DNA of 64,000 nt from Vespula vulgaris (GCF_905475345.1 NC_066586.1:5120400-5184399); one strand, 5' to 3'; positions 13,921-28,920 are shown, counted from the stretch's first letter. A program made the numbers and translations. Notes: a model not told the origin generated them from the sequence alone.

Positions 13921-15875
13921 CCTCTCTTTCTCACTCGCTCACTCACTCACTCTATAGAGATCTTCATCAAGGGTTCGTTGAAAGTGCCGTGAAATGAAAG
14001 GGTCGCGTACCGCGTGAAAAGCAACGCCGAAAATTTATTTTGAAAGCTTCGCGAAAAAGGCGTCCTGATTTTTCTTAGTCTTTTGCCGACTACGCGTACA
14101 AAACGTAACGCGTGTATTCACGGACGAGATCCTTCGAAATAATGAAACTTCTTTTCCTTTTTGTTTTTTTTTATTTACTTTTCTGCGACGTAAACTTCAA
14201 TTCATAAGTTATAATTAAAGGAACAAATTTAATTTTATATAGAGTTGATATCATTTATAAAACATTTTAAATGACGGACATGTCTTTTATAAATATATAG
14301 GCTTTACAATGAGGCCTCTCGAATTGTTACTAATTATTAATTACCAGAGTTTCGAGAGGAAGTAGTTATTGAAATCCATCGCCAGCGGAATAAGCAGTTT
14401 CCGCGATTATTATCAAACAGCACAGTAACTCGTTATGCTCATTAGTAACAACCGTAGAAAAGCTAATACTCAGTGGTTCGAAATATCAAACGTTTCTCTC
14501 ACCTTTCTCTTTTTCTTCTAATAGACGCCTAAAACCGAGCTTGAAAACTTGGATATTAAATCGCCATACGGCTTACGGCTTTGAAATACTTTAATGAAAC
14601 GCTATCGTTCGATAGATCTTTTTCTAGCGTGGCAGGCATTTCTTCAAGGAAGTTTTACGCCCTTCAAAAGTTCCAAACAATTTTAAGAGCGTGTACGTAC
14701 CTACCTACTTGCGTAAACTTCAACGGACTTTTTGCAGGTAATTAAACTTTCGTAGTAACGCAAGATTGCTGTGGTAGGTACTTACATCTCCCTGTTTTCA
14801 TCCGATCTCTGAAACTACATACATTCTAATAGTCCTTGGATATACACACTTACCTAAAGTCTACACGTATATGTAACGTCGAGGTGCTTTATATACCTTA
14901 TGTATGTATTTATATATGTACATATGTATGTATACATAATATGTTGGATTACACGTATTAATACTTTGTCGAAACCGCTCTAGTCGGTTCAATTATCGAT
15001 CTAGAAACGCAACTTTATCCTTCGATAAATTCTTTGCGTCATCCTAAGCGAAAATCCAAAGCTTACCCGGAATCGCGATGATGTCGATAACCAGGATTAC
15101 GAACGCAGTATCCGATCAATTTTTTTTCTTTCTTTCTTTTTTTCCTTTCTTTCTTCTGTTTGTTTCCCACGTTTTCAGAAACGTCCGAACGATCGTAATC
15201 AACGAGATGGAAATTTAAACAAAAAAAAATAAGAAAATCCACGAATATAAAAACTCAAAATACTTGTGTCTTCACAAAACATTTGTTATTCCACACGCCA
15301 TAAATATTTTCGAAGGAAGGAACACCGTACTGCTACTTCATGGTTTTCCTTCTTAAATGTTCTCTCTTTGATTATGGTAAAGAGGTCAGGAGGAAGGTTA
15401 TACTTATAAATTTCATTAAAATTCACGGCGTTACGCAAAAGCAATTAGCTTTAATCTCAGGAACCGGTAGTGTGTGTCCCGACCTCCATAATACTTTGGG
15501 CGAACTAAGGGACGTTTGACAATAACGGAATAGAATTTTCACTCGTACAGCTACGTGAACGTACACACGTGTACATACATATATAAATACATACATATAT
15601 GGACGTGTAAATAACGATCTACTTGATGAAACAATAATAATTCTATGAAAAATTCCATCACATTTTGTAATCGAATCCAACGAGGATAAGAACGATCATG
15701 TTCATCAAATTCTCACGTTATTTTTGAAGAATCATGAGCAGCCATTTCGCGAGATACTTCTTGAATTTTCCTGCTGAAATTTCGAATAAATACGTTCATG
15801 GTGATTTATCCTTCTAGCAGGCAGCAGGTTCCAGAGAATCTACCCTCTCTCTCACTCTTTCTCTCTCTTTCTCTC

Positions 15876-15906
<31 letters not shown>
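15876..15906. repeat. (CTAT)n tetranucleotide repeat
   Basis: About seven CTAT units embedded in a CT-rich tract. Confidence 0.9.
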
Positions 15907-16379
15907 CTTTCTATCTTATTCTATTTTTACTTTCTAGGATCCAAGAAGTCTCGTGGAACAGAGTTAGCCGGTCTTTTACGTTGCACTTTACAGGCTTCGC
16001 CGAGAAAATTCAGTTTCACGAGGATTCACGCGACTCGAGTGCCTACGAGGCGCGATCTTTTCTTCGCCTTCACCCTTTACGCTTCCTATTTTCTCTCTGT
16101 CCTTATATCTCCTTTTTATCTCTCTTTTACTATCATCGCTATCGTGATCTATCATAGGATGGATTGGAAGAATAAGAAAAAAGAAAGACAGAAAGAGAGA
16201 GAGAGGTATTGCAACGTCATCGAGAAGGAACGTTCAGACGAGCTTATTACGAGCTCTATCGAGAATATGCTTACTTTGTATCTGAAAAGTCGATCAGGAA
16301 ATTGAGGAGCTCTGTTCAAGGTAAAACGTGAACTTGCTTCTATTCTCTGAAGTCTAAATATCTATATACATGTGTAATG

Positions 16380-16389
<10 letters not shown>

Positions 16390-16444
<55 letters not shown>
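16390..16444. repeat. (TA)n microsatellite
   Basis: About 27 uninterrupted TA units after a short GTGTGT run. Confidence 0.95.
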
Positions 16445-16446
<2 letters not shown>

Positions 16447-17349
16447 ATATACATAAATGTTGTCTCGTGAATACATACACGTATTTTTATATTTTCAAAT
16501 AAGCATATACGTACACACATAAATCTTAATACATCACGTATACTCATATAACTATCGTTTTAACATCGTCAAGACATATTTCGTTTGGAACATATTTTTA
16601 AATTAAGCTTCGATGATATATTGAAGAATGGATAGGATCGTGAATCCTTGTTTTTTTCTTTTTCTTTTCTTTTTCCTTTTTTATGACTAAAAGCTCCGTC
16701 ACCTGATCTAATTTAATTTTCATTTCTATAGTAATACTCTTCTACGCTTCGATACATGTATATATGTATATATCTACCTCATTGATCTTCTAGGTTTATG
16801 TGGTTTCACAATTTTGACAAATCATCCTACTTTCTTCGGGATAGTGCTTAGAATCGTGACTATACGATCTACGGGATTTTCGTTCATAATAGATAAAAGA
16901 TAAAAGCGTGAAGTAAATACATCGTACATCAACACATAAAACATCGCACATTTTGATCAATGCACGTTCCAAGCAAAATCGAATGCAATGCTTCGAATAA
17001 TTCTTTAAAAAACTTTTAAAAGCTTCTCGGTGTTCGAAAAGAGTAGTAACTCGTAGGGATAAAATAAAGTACAAAAATACCATGCAAGTCGAAGGGAACA
17101 ACCGCAAATTTTTTTTAAGCTTGGAAGGAAAAAGTAAAAAATAATTATAGGACGAGAAGGAGATGAGAGAGGTGTTACGAGCCGAGAATCGTGGCGTTCT
17201 CTATAGGAAATGTCGAGCGAAAGGCAGACGAAGATGAAACCGTGAAAAGAACTCTTCCTGCTTTTCGATTCGGCGCAAAATAAAAAGTGCAAGTCGCCTC
17301 AAAGAAATTCACCAAGATCTGTATTTCCTCCACTTCTCTGGTTCTCTAT

Positions 17350-17390
<41 letters not shown>
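17350..17390. repeat. (TA)n microsatellite
   Basis: TA repeat flanked by CATACATA. Confidence 0.9.
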
Positions 17391-17393
<3 letters not shown>

Positions 17394-17744
17394 CTTGGTT
17401 TAACTTTTCACCATTGGTATAATTCCATTTTCTGAGAAGAATATCTAGTTAGCCTGAAATATTTCTTTCCTCCTTATTCTGAACGTATGTAAAAAAAATC
17501 AGTAAATCAATTTCAATTCAACGTGTTCTACGTGTAAGTACAAGCCCTTCGATTGATATGAAAGATATTTTTCTATTTAAGGAAGTATCGAATAAGAAAT
17601 AAAAGAAAAAAGAAAGAAAAGAAACAAAAAAGGAAGGAACAAGACCAGCTAGCGAAGCTATGATCCCAAACGATCTTTTGCTCTTTTATATTACGTGAAA
17701 ATGGAACGACCGCAAGAAAGTTCTGTAACGAAAGTGAGAAAGAT

Positions 17745-17749
17745 AAAGA

Positions 17750-17794
<45 letters not shown>

Positions 17795-17825
17795 AGGGAA
17801 GAAAAAGAGAGAGAGAGAGAGAGAA
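17745..17825. repeat. (GA)n microsatellite, interrupted
   Basis: Two GA blocks separated by AGTAGGGAAGAAAA. Confidence 0.95.
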
Positions 17826-18060
17826 AGGAAGAGAGCGATCGTAAAGTGCCGAACGTCACTTAAAGGGTCTTCGAGGCTCTATTACTTTGAGAGGAGCACT
17901 TTACGCTATTACCAATACACGAAATAGGCGTGGGTGGGCGTAGACCAAGGTCTGACCTTAGTTCGGCTTCTCGAAGCTCACGATCCAACGTGAACGAGCC
18001 TTTATTTCGTTTTCTCCTTCTTCATACCTTTCTTCTTATAGAACGAGAAGCAGCTTTCTC

Positions 18061-18175
<115 letters not shown>

Positions 18176-18437
18176 AGAGAGATCTCTCCATTCTCCCTTT
18201 CCCCTCTGATTCGCTCTCGTTGTTACAAAGTGCCGTACAATCGGCTATGTCATTAGGAAGACCAAATATCGCTTTATCGGGTTGCGAACTTCGTCCTAAA
18301 AGCATTTTTAATGGAAGACATCCTTTCAGGGCGACGAGACTCTTTACTCTTTTTTTAGTTCTATTTCCTTAGCCGTGCACACCCGCTTTCTACGGGGCCC
18401 CTATCGATTTTACAATTTTATCTTAATCAGCAGTTAC

Positions 18438-18507
18438 ATCGTAGTCGTAGTCGTAATCGTAGTCGTAGTCGTAGCCATAGCCGTAGCCGTCGTCGTCGCC
18501 GTTGTCG
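18438..18507. repeat. Imperfect GTAGTC/GTCGTA repeat
   Basis: Triplet-based tandem repeat (GTA, GTC, GCC units), unusually GC-rich for the region. It reads as a Val/Ala run in one frame, with no supporting gene structure. Confidence 0.85.
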
Positions 18508-19190
18508 GAGTAGAAAGAGGTAAATGTAAAGAGAACGAGTATCGAACGTTCGGTAAACACATCGATATAACATGAGGATAATGGAACGACGCGTCAGCTT
18601 CGCATCATTGCGACTCTTATTCCCATTTTGAACGTTTTCGAGGATGAGTATGGAACGCGTTACACGGGCCTGTTAAAAAGCTGGAAAGCGAAGATCAATC
18701 ATCGTTACGGAAGGAATACGTTCTCTAGCATTCTCTCTGCTTTTCTCTCTTTTTCATTCTCCCTCAGGTTTCTCGACCTTCTGATGTGAAAAATGAAAAG
18801 GGTTAAACGAAAATTACCCTATCAGTACTGTCGTTGATAACGAGCTATGCTAGTAAGGTATCATAAAGTTTTCTTCCGGTGTGGTTGGCAGCTATACGAA
18901 TCGCACGAACTCGATCAATCCTAATGCAGCACGATGGAAAAGTTTCCCCTGACGTATGATTTAACGAGCGTATCATAATCCTTTATTAAAAGCCGTCCGT
19001 CATTAAACCGCAATATTAGGTACGTCTGAAATTTTATGACCTAGAATACACCGTCCTTTAATTGCATCGTAAGCTCTTTCTCTCTCATTCTCTTTTTCTA
19101 TTTCAATATATAAGACACACTCCTTTGAGAGTACCTAGGAACGCTTACGTTCCCTAACTTTACCGGCTCTCCTATTTCTCTCCTATTTTT

Positions 19191-19193
19191 TCC

Positions 19194-19262
<69 letters not shown>
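19191..19262. repeat. (CT)n microsatellite
   Basis: About 60 bases of pure CT after a mixed CCCTCT start. Confidence 0.95.
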
Positions 19263-19265
<3 letters not shown>

Positions 19266-19323
19266 AAACTCCATTATATCGCTATAGTAACACACACTCT
19301 ACACACAAGTCTACACACGAAGC

Positions 19324-19620
19324 TTTTGTGTCATGTTTATAAACTCACCGCTTGCAAACAATGTCCAGCTTGCTAAAGCCTCGCAATGAACAAACTCTGC
19401 TCTGGATTAATCAGAGCTCCTCCGTGCTGTACAATTATCGGTGTACCAATTTCTGATAACAACAAGGTAGAAGGGCTGCTGGCAATTAAAAATTTATAAT
19501 ATTCGTATAACACGAGAATAGTGTAATTAATATATGACTTCCATAGCCGTCCTAATTACGATAGGCGAATGCAATAAGCGAAAGCTTTGCGAAATTCAAC
19601 GTAATTAATATGCGTGGATT
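19324..19620. promoter_or_regulatory. Candidate cis-regulatory patch upstream of the RASGEF1 exon
   Basis: A complex, non-repetitive segment in an otherwise repeat-filled area. It contains several homeodomain-type cores (TAATTA, TAATTAATAT, GGATTA) and a 19-bp dyad at 19,399-19,417 with GCTCTG and CAGAGC arms around GATTAAT. Nothing beyond motif density supports function. Confidence 0.25.
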
Positions 19621-20102
19621 ATCTCAGAAAAAAAAATGTGCCGCTTCAACGATCGAACCCAATCGATGGATACTTTCGGAAATTTGTGTCCGCGGATATC
19701 GTACCTCTCGATTCTGCAGGATCATCGCTTACGAAAGTACGTTATCTGCTTCTTTAACGAGCTTGAAATCCGCTAATTACCAAATGATCTCGTAGTTCGA
19801 ATTTTGTTTTTTCTTTTCTTTCATAATTAGCAAAAAAGTATTTCTCAAATGAAGGAACGGAGATTTTTCCTTTCAAAATCATTTTTCTAAAATCTGAGAT
19901 CATATGAGATTCATTAGCAGAAAGTTTTAATAAATGGAAAAAAAGTTGATCTCTTTCAAGGTAGATATTATAAAAAGGATATTTTGGCTATTTAAAGAGA
20001 GAAAAAATTTATCAAAAAGATAACAAGAGGATATTTGTCTTTAACAAAATATTTGTTCAATTTCGCTATTTGATTAAATTTCAACTAAACTTCTTTTTTC
20101 AG

Positions 20103-20240
20103 AGCTTACCGCAAACTCCAGCCGGTGGTGTCGGTGGAAAAGGTGGAGGAGGTAGTGGCGTTCCTGGTTCTGGCATGGTCAATGGTGCTGGTGCTGATCA
20201 TCAGGATATTCGCGACGGTGCAGCTATAAATACCGAACAC
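20103..20240 (+). CDS. RasGEF1: RASGEF1 exon: Gly-rich N-terminus
   Basis: This 138-nt exon is preceded by a polypyrimidine tract and AG at 20101-20102 and followed by GTAAGC. It is in frame 0 throughout and encodes SLPQTPAGG, a glycine-rich run, and then DHQDIRDG. The LPQTP start resembles the MPQTP that opens vertebrate RASGEF1 proteins, which supports the assignment despite low complexity. The phase-0 end joins cleanly to the phase-0 acceptor at 30593. An in-frame ATG at 20175 could be a start in transcripts lacking an upstream coding exon. Confidence 0.75.
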
Positions 20241-23200
20241 GTAAGCACTTTGATAATTATTTGAAAGATTATACATCGAATAATAATTATTAAATTGCAT
20301 GTTATTTTGCAAAGCCATATTAATCGACAATGAATTAATATATTCGATTAAAATTAACACATCAAAAGATTTTCTATTAACAGAATTGATTTATAAATTT
20401 TCTTATTTCTCTTAAACGATCCGTTTAGCCTTTCGCGTACGATATAAAACGTCACGCAGATATAAATACATAGTAGATACTATACGATAAAGTTAATACT
20501 TGCTACATAGATACATACGTACTCTTTTAGAAAATCCATCCAAAGCTTCTCGCGAACGACAGACTCTACTCGGCTCGACTCGAACAAAATAGCCCTTTTT
20601 ATTTCTCGACGTTCTTCCTCGTTCTTTGAAATACAATAGTCTCGAGCAAAACGTTCGTAAAGGACGTTGAAAGACCGTCGGAACTGCTCCTCGGTGAGAA
20701 AGAACAAATCGACTTTTTCCTTCTCGTTGATAATTTCGCGGTTCTTACGTTAAAACTTCGCTGAAACGAATTTTCGACAAAACTTTCACTATGACCAAAA
20801 GAAAAGTCGTTTGTTTTACTATCGACATTGTTCACTTCATTTTATTTTCACGAACTAAATGATTTATTACGAGGCAACAAAGATGAAACGATGATACGTC
20901 GAAAAGAATATGGCCGAGTACGCTTGATCGAGATAATTCACAAAAATTTGATAATTCTTCGTACCAAAATCGTTATAAAATATTCACAATATCGAAGCTC
21001 GACATCTACACAGTTATATTATCGAATACATTATAAAAAAGTGCAAAATTATTAATGCTTCTAAACAAAATGTAAATAGCATAGCAATGCTGATATGGAA
21101 TAAGAATGAAGTAAATATAAAATAATTAGAAAAATTTACGTTTCTGACAACCTTTTTACACCTCTTTAACAATGCTTATTTATTTCTCAACGCATTCGCA
21201 ATCCTTATAATAAAAAAAGTTACTCCTTTACACTATCTCCTCACACGCTTCTTCCTCCAGCTTATCCATTTGTATATAAATATTCTTCGTACTTGGAAAA
21301 TGCACGTTTCAACACCTTTCTTACCACGTACGAAAGAAACGAGCCGTGTGGCTGCTAATTAAAATATAACAAAGTAAATATTCTTCGAAAAATAAAAATG
21401 ATACCTTCGTAGGAATTGGCATCGTAACGCTAATGAAAAAGTTAACGAAACTTCGGGGATAAGTAGATAATAATAAAAAAAAAAAAAGAAAAAGATAAAA
21501 CGGAGAAAGAAACGTATCTAACAATACTATAAGAAGAAAGCAGAAAGAATAGGGGAAAAGGGAGAGGAAATCGGTCGGAGGTAGTTAAAACCCAGGGATT
21601 AAGCGATTACTTTCGAAGTTAAGCATTGTTCTCACTGGTCCATCAATTCAGACCGAATCGATCTCTCCCGGCGGCCGATTTTCGCGCGTCGATCCTTTCG
21701 TACGGAATTAAAATCTTTATCCGCGTTCCTCTGCCTGCTTCGCTTGATCTCCAAGGATGGAATGGGAGAGACTAACGGACAAGAGAGTTCGATGCGTTCG
21801 AAAGTGGGGATGGCGCAGTGTGGACAATCGAAAAAGGATGGAACTGGGTGGAAAGGGTGGATGTGATGGAAGAGAAAGAGAGTGGGATAGTTCCAGTTCG
21901 TGAAACTGCACCGATCATTCGTTTCGAAACGTCCACGTTCGCACCCGGTCTGATAAGCGTCACCAATTTTTTTCATCTTCTATCTTTATCTTTCACACGC
22001 GACCACCTTCTATATCTCTTTTTCTTTCTCTCTCTCCTCTCTCTCTCTCTATCATCTATCTATCTATCCATTCGCCTGTCCCTCTCTCTTTTCGCACTCT
22101 CTCGCAATTTTTTTCCACGCGCCCCTCGATTTACATGCGCCAGCAAAATCAGAGCCCCTTTCGCCTCGAGTCTCACTACCGTAGACGTCCATGTCTGTCC
22201 TACGATCGAGAATGTTTCATGAAAGACCGATTACTTTTTAATGCTCGTTATATTCCAACATTTTCACTCGGTCCTCGGTATCGGATTGAATCTTCGTCGA
22301 TTAAATGCATACGCTCTGCTCTCGGATACGAGTAAATAGTTTCGAATACGAATGGATCGATAAATTCGTTCTCTTAGAATTCGATGAATGTTGGTAAGAT
22401 TTAACGAGCGACGTATACGACTATGTACTAATATAGAAACCACACTTCGACATTTGAATTTGTTTCATTGCGTATCGGAGATTACGCGTTTGCCTGCGTT
22501 ATACTCTATTAACAAGATTTGTCCGGAAGGTAGCAGTTGCCATTGGTATAATCGGAAAGCGAGGCAAACGGAAGATCGTTTTCCCGCCGGGCAATACTGT
22601 GTACAAGTTGAAATAGTTTTGAAAGGCCAAAGTCTGAGTATGTATCGATCGCAGAGCGTGCGGATTCCCGCATAGCTCGCATTTCCCGCATTTCCTCAAC
22701 TCGGCTTATCTTACCACGACAGTTAGCCGAAGATCAGGCGGAAAGTGTAACCACTCTCGATCGACCCACATACATTATCACTGGAAATTCGGCTGGGCGT
22801 TCTCGCCGATACTCCGAATACTGTTCGCCGCTTCTCGAGCACGGAATGTCGCTATTGCGGACGCGCGTTTCTACGCGTACAAACTACGTAGAGTACGCAC
22901 GTACACGTAGATATATGTTACGTGCGTGTACATCGAGTATTCGAATTCGATCATATATAGTAACGTCGATAATATGTCAAAGATGGAAAGTCAATAACGT
23001 TAAATGAAATTATACTTTGAATGAAACTGATGGAATCATTCTTTAATCTTCGGATCACATTGATATCCGTAAAATTAAAATAACTACCGTTCGTTATTAA
23101 CGACATCAATCTACTGATATATCCACGATTCTTTCTTTCGTTCTACGAAATAAGACACATCTTTTTATTATACTTATTATTTTATCGAGTTTCACATCTT

Positions 23201-24642
23201 CGATTCCTCATATTTCCTTGTTTCATTTCGTCACCTCGTAAGTCGTTAATCGAAAACTCGAACGTTATGTCTTGTTATATGTCCACTCTAAAACTTTTTC
23301 ACTTTCTCTATTGATAACCCTCTCTTTTTACGAAAAGCGATCTTCGAACTGGTCGGCGGATAACTAAACATTGATTTTTCAGAAAACGCCGGAAGTACAT
23401 ATCGAAACGTAAAGTTTCTGGTACGTGGGTTCGCAGCACGCATACATATACGAAAATACATTTTACTTCCATCTTACGAAAAACTCGTTGGCGCGAGCTC
23501 ACTCGTTGATTTCGGAGTGAAAAACTAATTTCCTAATTGCGATCCAAATTTTTTTCCTCGAAATAGCTGGAAGTTTGCTTTTCTCCCTCTTATTCTCTCT
23601 CTCTCTCTTTCTTTTTTCTCACGGTAGCTTCTTCGTCTTTGTTTTATCTCTTTGTTCAGAAAACACACTCTTCCTCTTTTTAATATTCTTCTTTGGCTTA
23701 TCCACACTCTTCATAATCGCTACTTCTTTCGTATGCGATGAGTGCACTACGAAACCATCTTTATTTTCCCCCAACGAGACTTTCACAGATGGTAAAAATT
23801 TTGATTGAAGTTTCACGGTGATGATTATAACGAAAGAGTCTTTTTAAATTACGAAAAATATACGTATACGAGTGAACACGTGTATGTATTTTCAACATAA
23901 AATTATATATATGTAAATATAATTTTATGAAAATTGTTAACTTTTTCAAAGTCTTTCTCTTACTGCTTTACGTACTGTGTGTATATACGTGTTATACTTA
24001 ATATAGACAATGTAACTAATCCGAAAGACGAAGCGGTAATCCTCGCGACTGAAAACACGTTCGTCCTACAAATCTCTTTAATTACTCCGCTTCCGTAATG
24101 TCTCTTGAAATAATAAAAAATAAAGAAAACCGAGTAAACACAGCGTATATTACTTTTCTCGGTATCTTCTATACGTTTCGGTGCTCACGAAACGAGAGAA
24201 GGATTACTTTCGTAGATGTCGAGAGAAAATATCGGGGAAACATGCGATCTGAAAAATATGTACCTAGATAATACATACCTAAAGAAAAGGTAACGTCGTA
24301 GTTCTTTGTTACTTATTGCGATTTTTGATATCGATCTTTTATTGATATTTGACGATAGTACCAATTGATTAATACGAACGATGACGCAGAGAGTGTTAAA
24401 AAAGAAAAGGATAATAATAAATAAAAAAAAAAAATTCCTGGCTAATTAACGTAACTAGATATACAACATCGTTGTCCGAGTTGTTCCAAGTAATTTTAAA
24501 ATCCAAGTAATTTTAAAATAATGGAAAGTAAGGAGGTCAGAAGGATAATATACTCTGCTTCGACATACATATACTATAACGAGTGAACGTTATGCAAAGG
24601 TTGAGGACTGAAGGGAAAGAGATAGAAAGAAAGAGAAAGGGA

Positions 24643-24683
<41 letters not shown>

Positions 24684-27600
24684 GAAAGAGAAAGGAAAGG
24701 CTAAGCGTAGATGTACGATATAACGGTAAAAGAGAGCTGAACGTTTTATTAAGCCGGATACATAAAAACCACAGGCGGCCTCTACGGAGTGCACAAGGCA
24801 GCCTGGCTTGTGTACGGAAGAAGAGCTAGCTGTAAAAAGGAAAGAGAGAGAAGAGAGGATAGAGGATGGAGGATTGCAGAGCCAGTGGTGGAACGGTCGT
24901 ATGAAAAGAGTAGAAAAGAAAGGAAGACTCAACGCGTTATAACAAAGGAGCCAGCCAGCAAGAGCTCTGAATTCATCCTCCTCGATTCTGCCTTTTTCAC
25001 CCCTCAACTCTCCTCCCCTCCCTCCCCTAACAACCCATGAGTTTACCTTCCCCGCCATCCTCAACGTCCACGCAACTCCCTCTGCTTCGCATTTTTCTAC
25101 TACCTATAAAGTTAAAAACTACGGGAACGCTTGCAAAACGTTCGTATCATCCTCACCTTTTACCTTTCCATACCAGTTTTTTTTTCAATCCAAAAAGTAT
25201 TCAAGGGTTTCTCTTTATTAAATTGTTAGAGCGTAGCGTGTGACTCGTGCGAACTTATGCGCTGGTTATTATCTTTCCGTAGGATTGAAACGAACAAACG
25301 GACTGGCTTTGATAATATATCCGTTTCTTTTTTTCTTTTTCGTCGTATGTACGTGGTTAGATTGAATATATCCAGCGATTTAAAAGATGGAAAATATATA
25401 ACGATACTGCGATATATTGTAAAATATTATTGAACTGTGTTATAATTGGAACTTGATTCGAAATACGTTTCTGTATCTAACGATCAAAGGACACATTAGA
25501 AAGTCACAGATCGATCGAACAATCCAACCTTTGTACCCAAATGTTCTCTTCAACACACTCTGACCAGTTAAGCTATCGTAGTTCATTCGCATAATCGACT
25601 CATGGACACGTACAACTCAATAGCTGTCTAATTGCCAAAACGCTAGTCACCGAGCTTTGATTCGCAAGCAATTTAGAGTAAGCCTTAAACGAGTGACTAA
25701 GCCGTTTAGTAATCTCGTCTATCATTGAATTAATGTGTTTTTGTTTTACTAGACATTCTATCCTTTACGTATTCATGGTTTATTCCGATCGACTTGTTTG
25801 AAATAGAATCGCTAGAAACTACAAACACGAAGGTCGATAAATTTTCTTGTTCGTTTTGCTATCGAAAAAAAAATAGTTTCTATATCGTTCCAACAATAAC
25901 AAATACCTCGTTATCGTAAAAACGATATTTTCAAGATTCTCATCTTCAGCACGATGATCTTTTTTCGTGTAAAACTCTAATGCGAAATACCAATAAAGTG
26001 CAAAACGAACATTCAAGTTACACGAGTTTCTTAAATCTTTAAATTGCAATAGCTAAACGCAAAACACGTAGACACTTACCAACGTCGATAAATATGTCTA
26101 CTGAAAATTTTCCTCTTGAAACGTAAGCTTCGCGTACGTGAGTGGTATCTCGCTCGAATCGCTTTCTATTTCGAAAAATGATGTCTCTATAACCTTTGAC
26201 CGATTCGTACTTCTCAAACGAACACCTTCAATGTTCTATCGTCCAATTTCCTAGATACATTCAAGTCCAATAAGATAAGATGGTTTCGAAGAACGCTGTA
26301 AATATTTCGAACGTTGCTAGAAACAGTAACTTCTTGAATAGCAGCAGAATGAATCACGTGATATTCATAAAAAATGAATATAAAACGTGGTTTCGCTGTA
26401 GAATAAATAGATCCGTAATGTCGTTCGAAATTTTAACACGCTATGTCGAAAAGAAAATTTTGATCACGTAATCTCGGAAAAATATGTTTTATCGTTATAA
26501 ATCAAAAAAGTAATACATTCATGAATATTTCGAACGTAGTTTCATCTTCTTCCACTTGCAAAATATCAACGATACGTAGAGATGAACCTACATAGAACGA
26601 ACCAATAAATTTTATGATCCCTTTTTCTTGCGTGCCACTCTCACGCATCGCAAATGTATGAACGGTCTTCTGCAAGCTCAGCAACGGACGGTCCCTTCTT
26701 CTTGATGTACTTATGGGCTAAGCATATCGTAGGAAAATAAAATAGAAATAGAAAATCTTTTTCTGAATAATACGAATAATCAATTTCGATTAATTCTAAG
26801 AGAAAGAGAGATAAAAGACTTTAACTATAGAATTTATTATGCAAAGTATTCACTGATACTTACATGTTAACAATCAAATAGTTAAATACTTTTCGCAATT
26901 TCGTATTCTTTATTCCTCTTTCATTATATGTATTCTAACTACGATATCAGGGGCTATCATATGCAACGTAAAAGCATGTGATTTCATGACAGGATATTAA
27001 TCTGTTTCTACTTTAAATGTTTTATACATTTACATTTCTCTCTCTCTCTCTCTCTCTTTCTTTATCATTCACGAAGGAACGATCGTTGCTATAATACATC
27101 AATTTTTTGAGTAGAGTACTCACGTTAGTTTATTTGTCAAGAGTTCGACGTCATACGTGGTATAAAACAAAAACCTTTTAACCGCAACCCAACGAATAAA
27201 AAGAGACATGTCCGTTGTACCGTTGTTTCTTTATGCGTACGTATGATCGCTGCGGTAATAAAGAGTAAGATAGGGGAAAAGAAAAGACTTATTGAGGATT
27301 AGTTTAGTCAATAGGTAGAATCAATGCTACGAACGAAAACAACCAAATAAAGCCTGACTGACTCTTCCAAAGATTCTGAATTGTCTCTGACAATCCGCTT
27401 TTCTATCTCGAACACTATCTTACTTACTTTTATCTCCTTTTTATCTTCTTTTTTTCTTTCCAATTTGTCTATCCATTCTCATCCATCATTCCTTTTACTT
27501 TTCTTCTTTACCAAATTCTCCGAAAGAGAAAGAGGAGAGAGACATCGAAGGAAAAAGAGAAACAAATGAGTTTACGTCGATTGTGGAACGAAAGAAACGA

Positions 27601-28880
27601 ATTCAACGTTAACGTTAACGTTCCGACATATTTCACTCAGCACTTTATACGTCGAAATTCAATTCAACTATTCGAAATTTGCCATTCGAAATCGGTACAT
27701 GCATACGAGCCCCTATCTGCATAATAAGACGGCAAACTTTAGATTGCGCCTGCTAAGTGGCGAAGTACGCATTGTTAATTTTATAGGCCGATTCCAGCTA
27801 CACGCAACTTCTGTCTCTGGATATGTATACATGTACGATCAACATAGTGTTGATCTCATATAATTTGAATCGCACTTAAGACGAATGTGCACTGTCATAT
27901 CTTGCGAAAGAAACTTTTGCCAAGACGAAACTACGTAAGTAAAGATAGCCGGGAAATTATGGCGAATTACGGTTACGTCATTAAACGTAATATGTTTTTA
28001 ATAGAAACGAAACAATGAAGTTGCTTCCAAAGTAAAAATATTCGTTTCGGTTTTACGTTTTACCTCTGACTGAATAATTCCATTATTCGTATAATAGTCC
28101 ATTCATTTTATTGCTTTAACCATCAACAAAACCATTTCGGTTTCTGTGCGCTACTAAAACATACCCAATTTATTCCGTTGATATAAATTATTTATAATGA
28201 TTATGATATATGATTTATAATATTGTATATAACGATTATATGATTTATAATATTTGACTATTATATTCATAATGATTCGTAATAATATCGCTTATTTCGT
28301 AGATTTTATACACACACACACACGCGCGCACATAGTACGATCTTATTGATAATGATTAATTCAGTGCTTATAAAACTTATCAAAAACGTAATTATTGATA
28401 TTTTTCGTAATTCTCTTTGTGGGTATTATTATTGAAAATGTAAAGGCAGATAATTGTTTACATTTCTATTCGTAAAACGAAAACATCGAGAGAAAGAGAG
28501 ATAGATAGACTCAAAGGTAAAGACAAATCCAAACAAACCGGATAAATAAATAAGGTCGTTGGGGTGACAATGGGGAGAAAGAGAATTCTTTATCCCAATA
28601 GTACTTGTATTTCATGTGAAACGTGGTCTTATAGCTCTCACCGTCTAAATGAAGATGAAAGTAATCCTCTTAAAACTTCGTAACATTTCGAAACATGCCT
28701 ATGGCGTATGTATTTGTAAAGTCGAGATAAAAATCGACTACAGAGAGATGGGTCTATTATAAAACCATTTATTAATAAGATAAAAAAGAAAACAAAGGGT
28801 AGCGCTTTAGATAGAAATTAGTGAATTAATGAAATTCCCTGCCAACGTAATAATTTCCCGAGGAATAATGTCGATGAACG

Positions 28881-28920
<40 letters not shown>

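Noticed and set aside
24537..25064. Minus-strand open frame of 175 codons
   Set aside because: The C-terminal half is a GA microsatellite read as Leu/Ser/Phe, the N-terminal half has no domain, and there is no splice or promoter context. It also lies inside the RASGEF1 intron.
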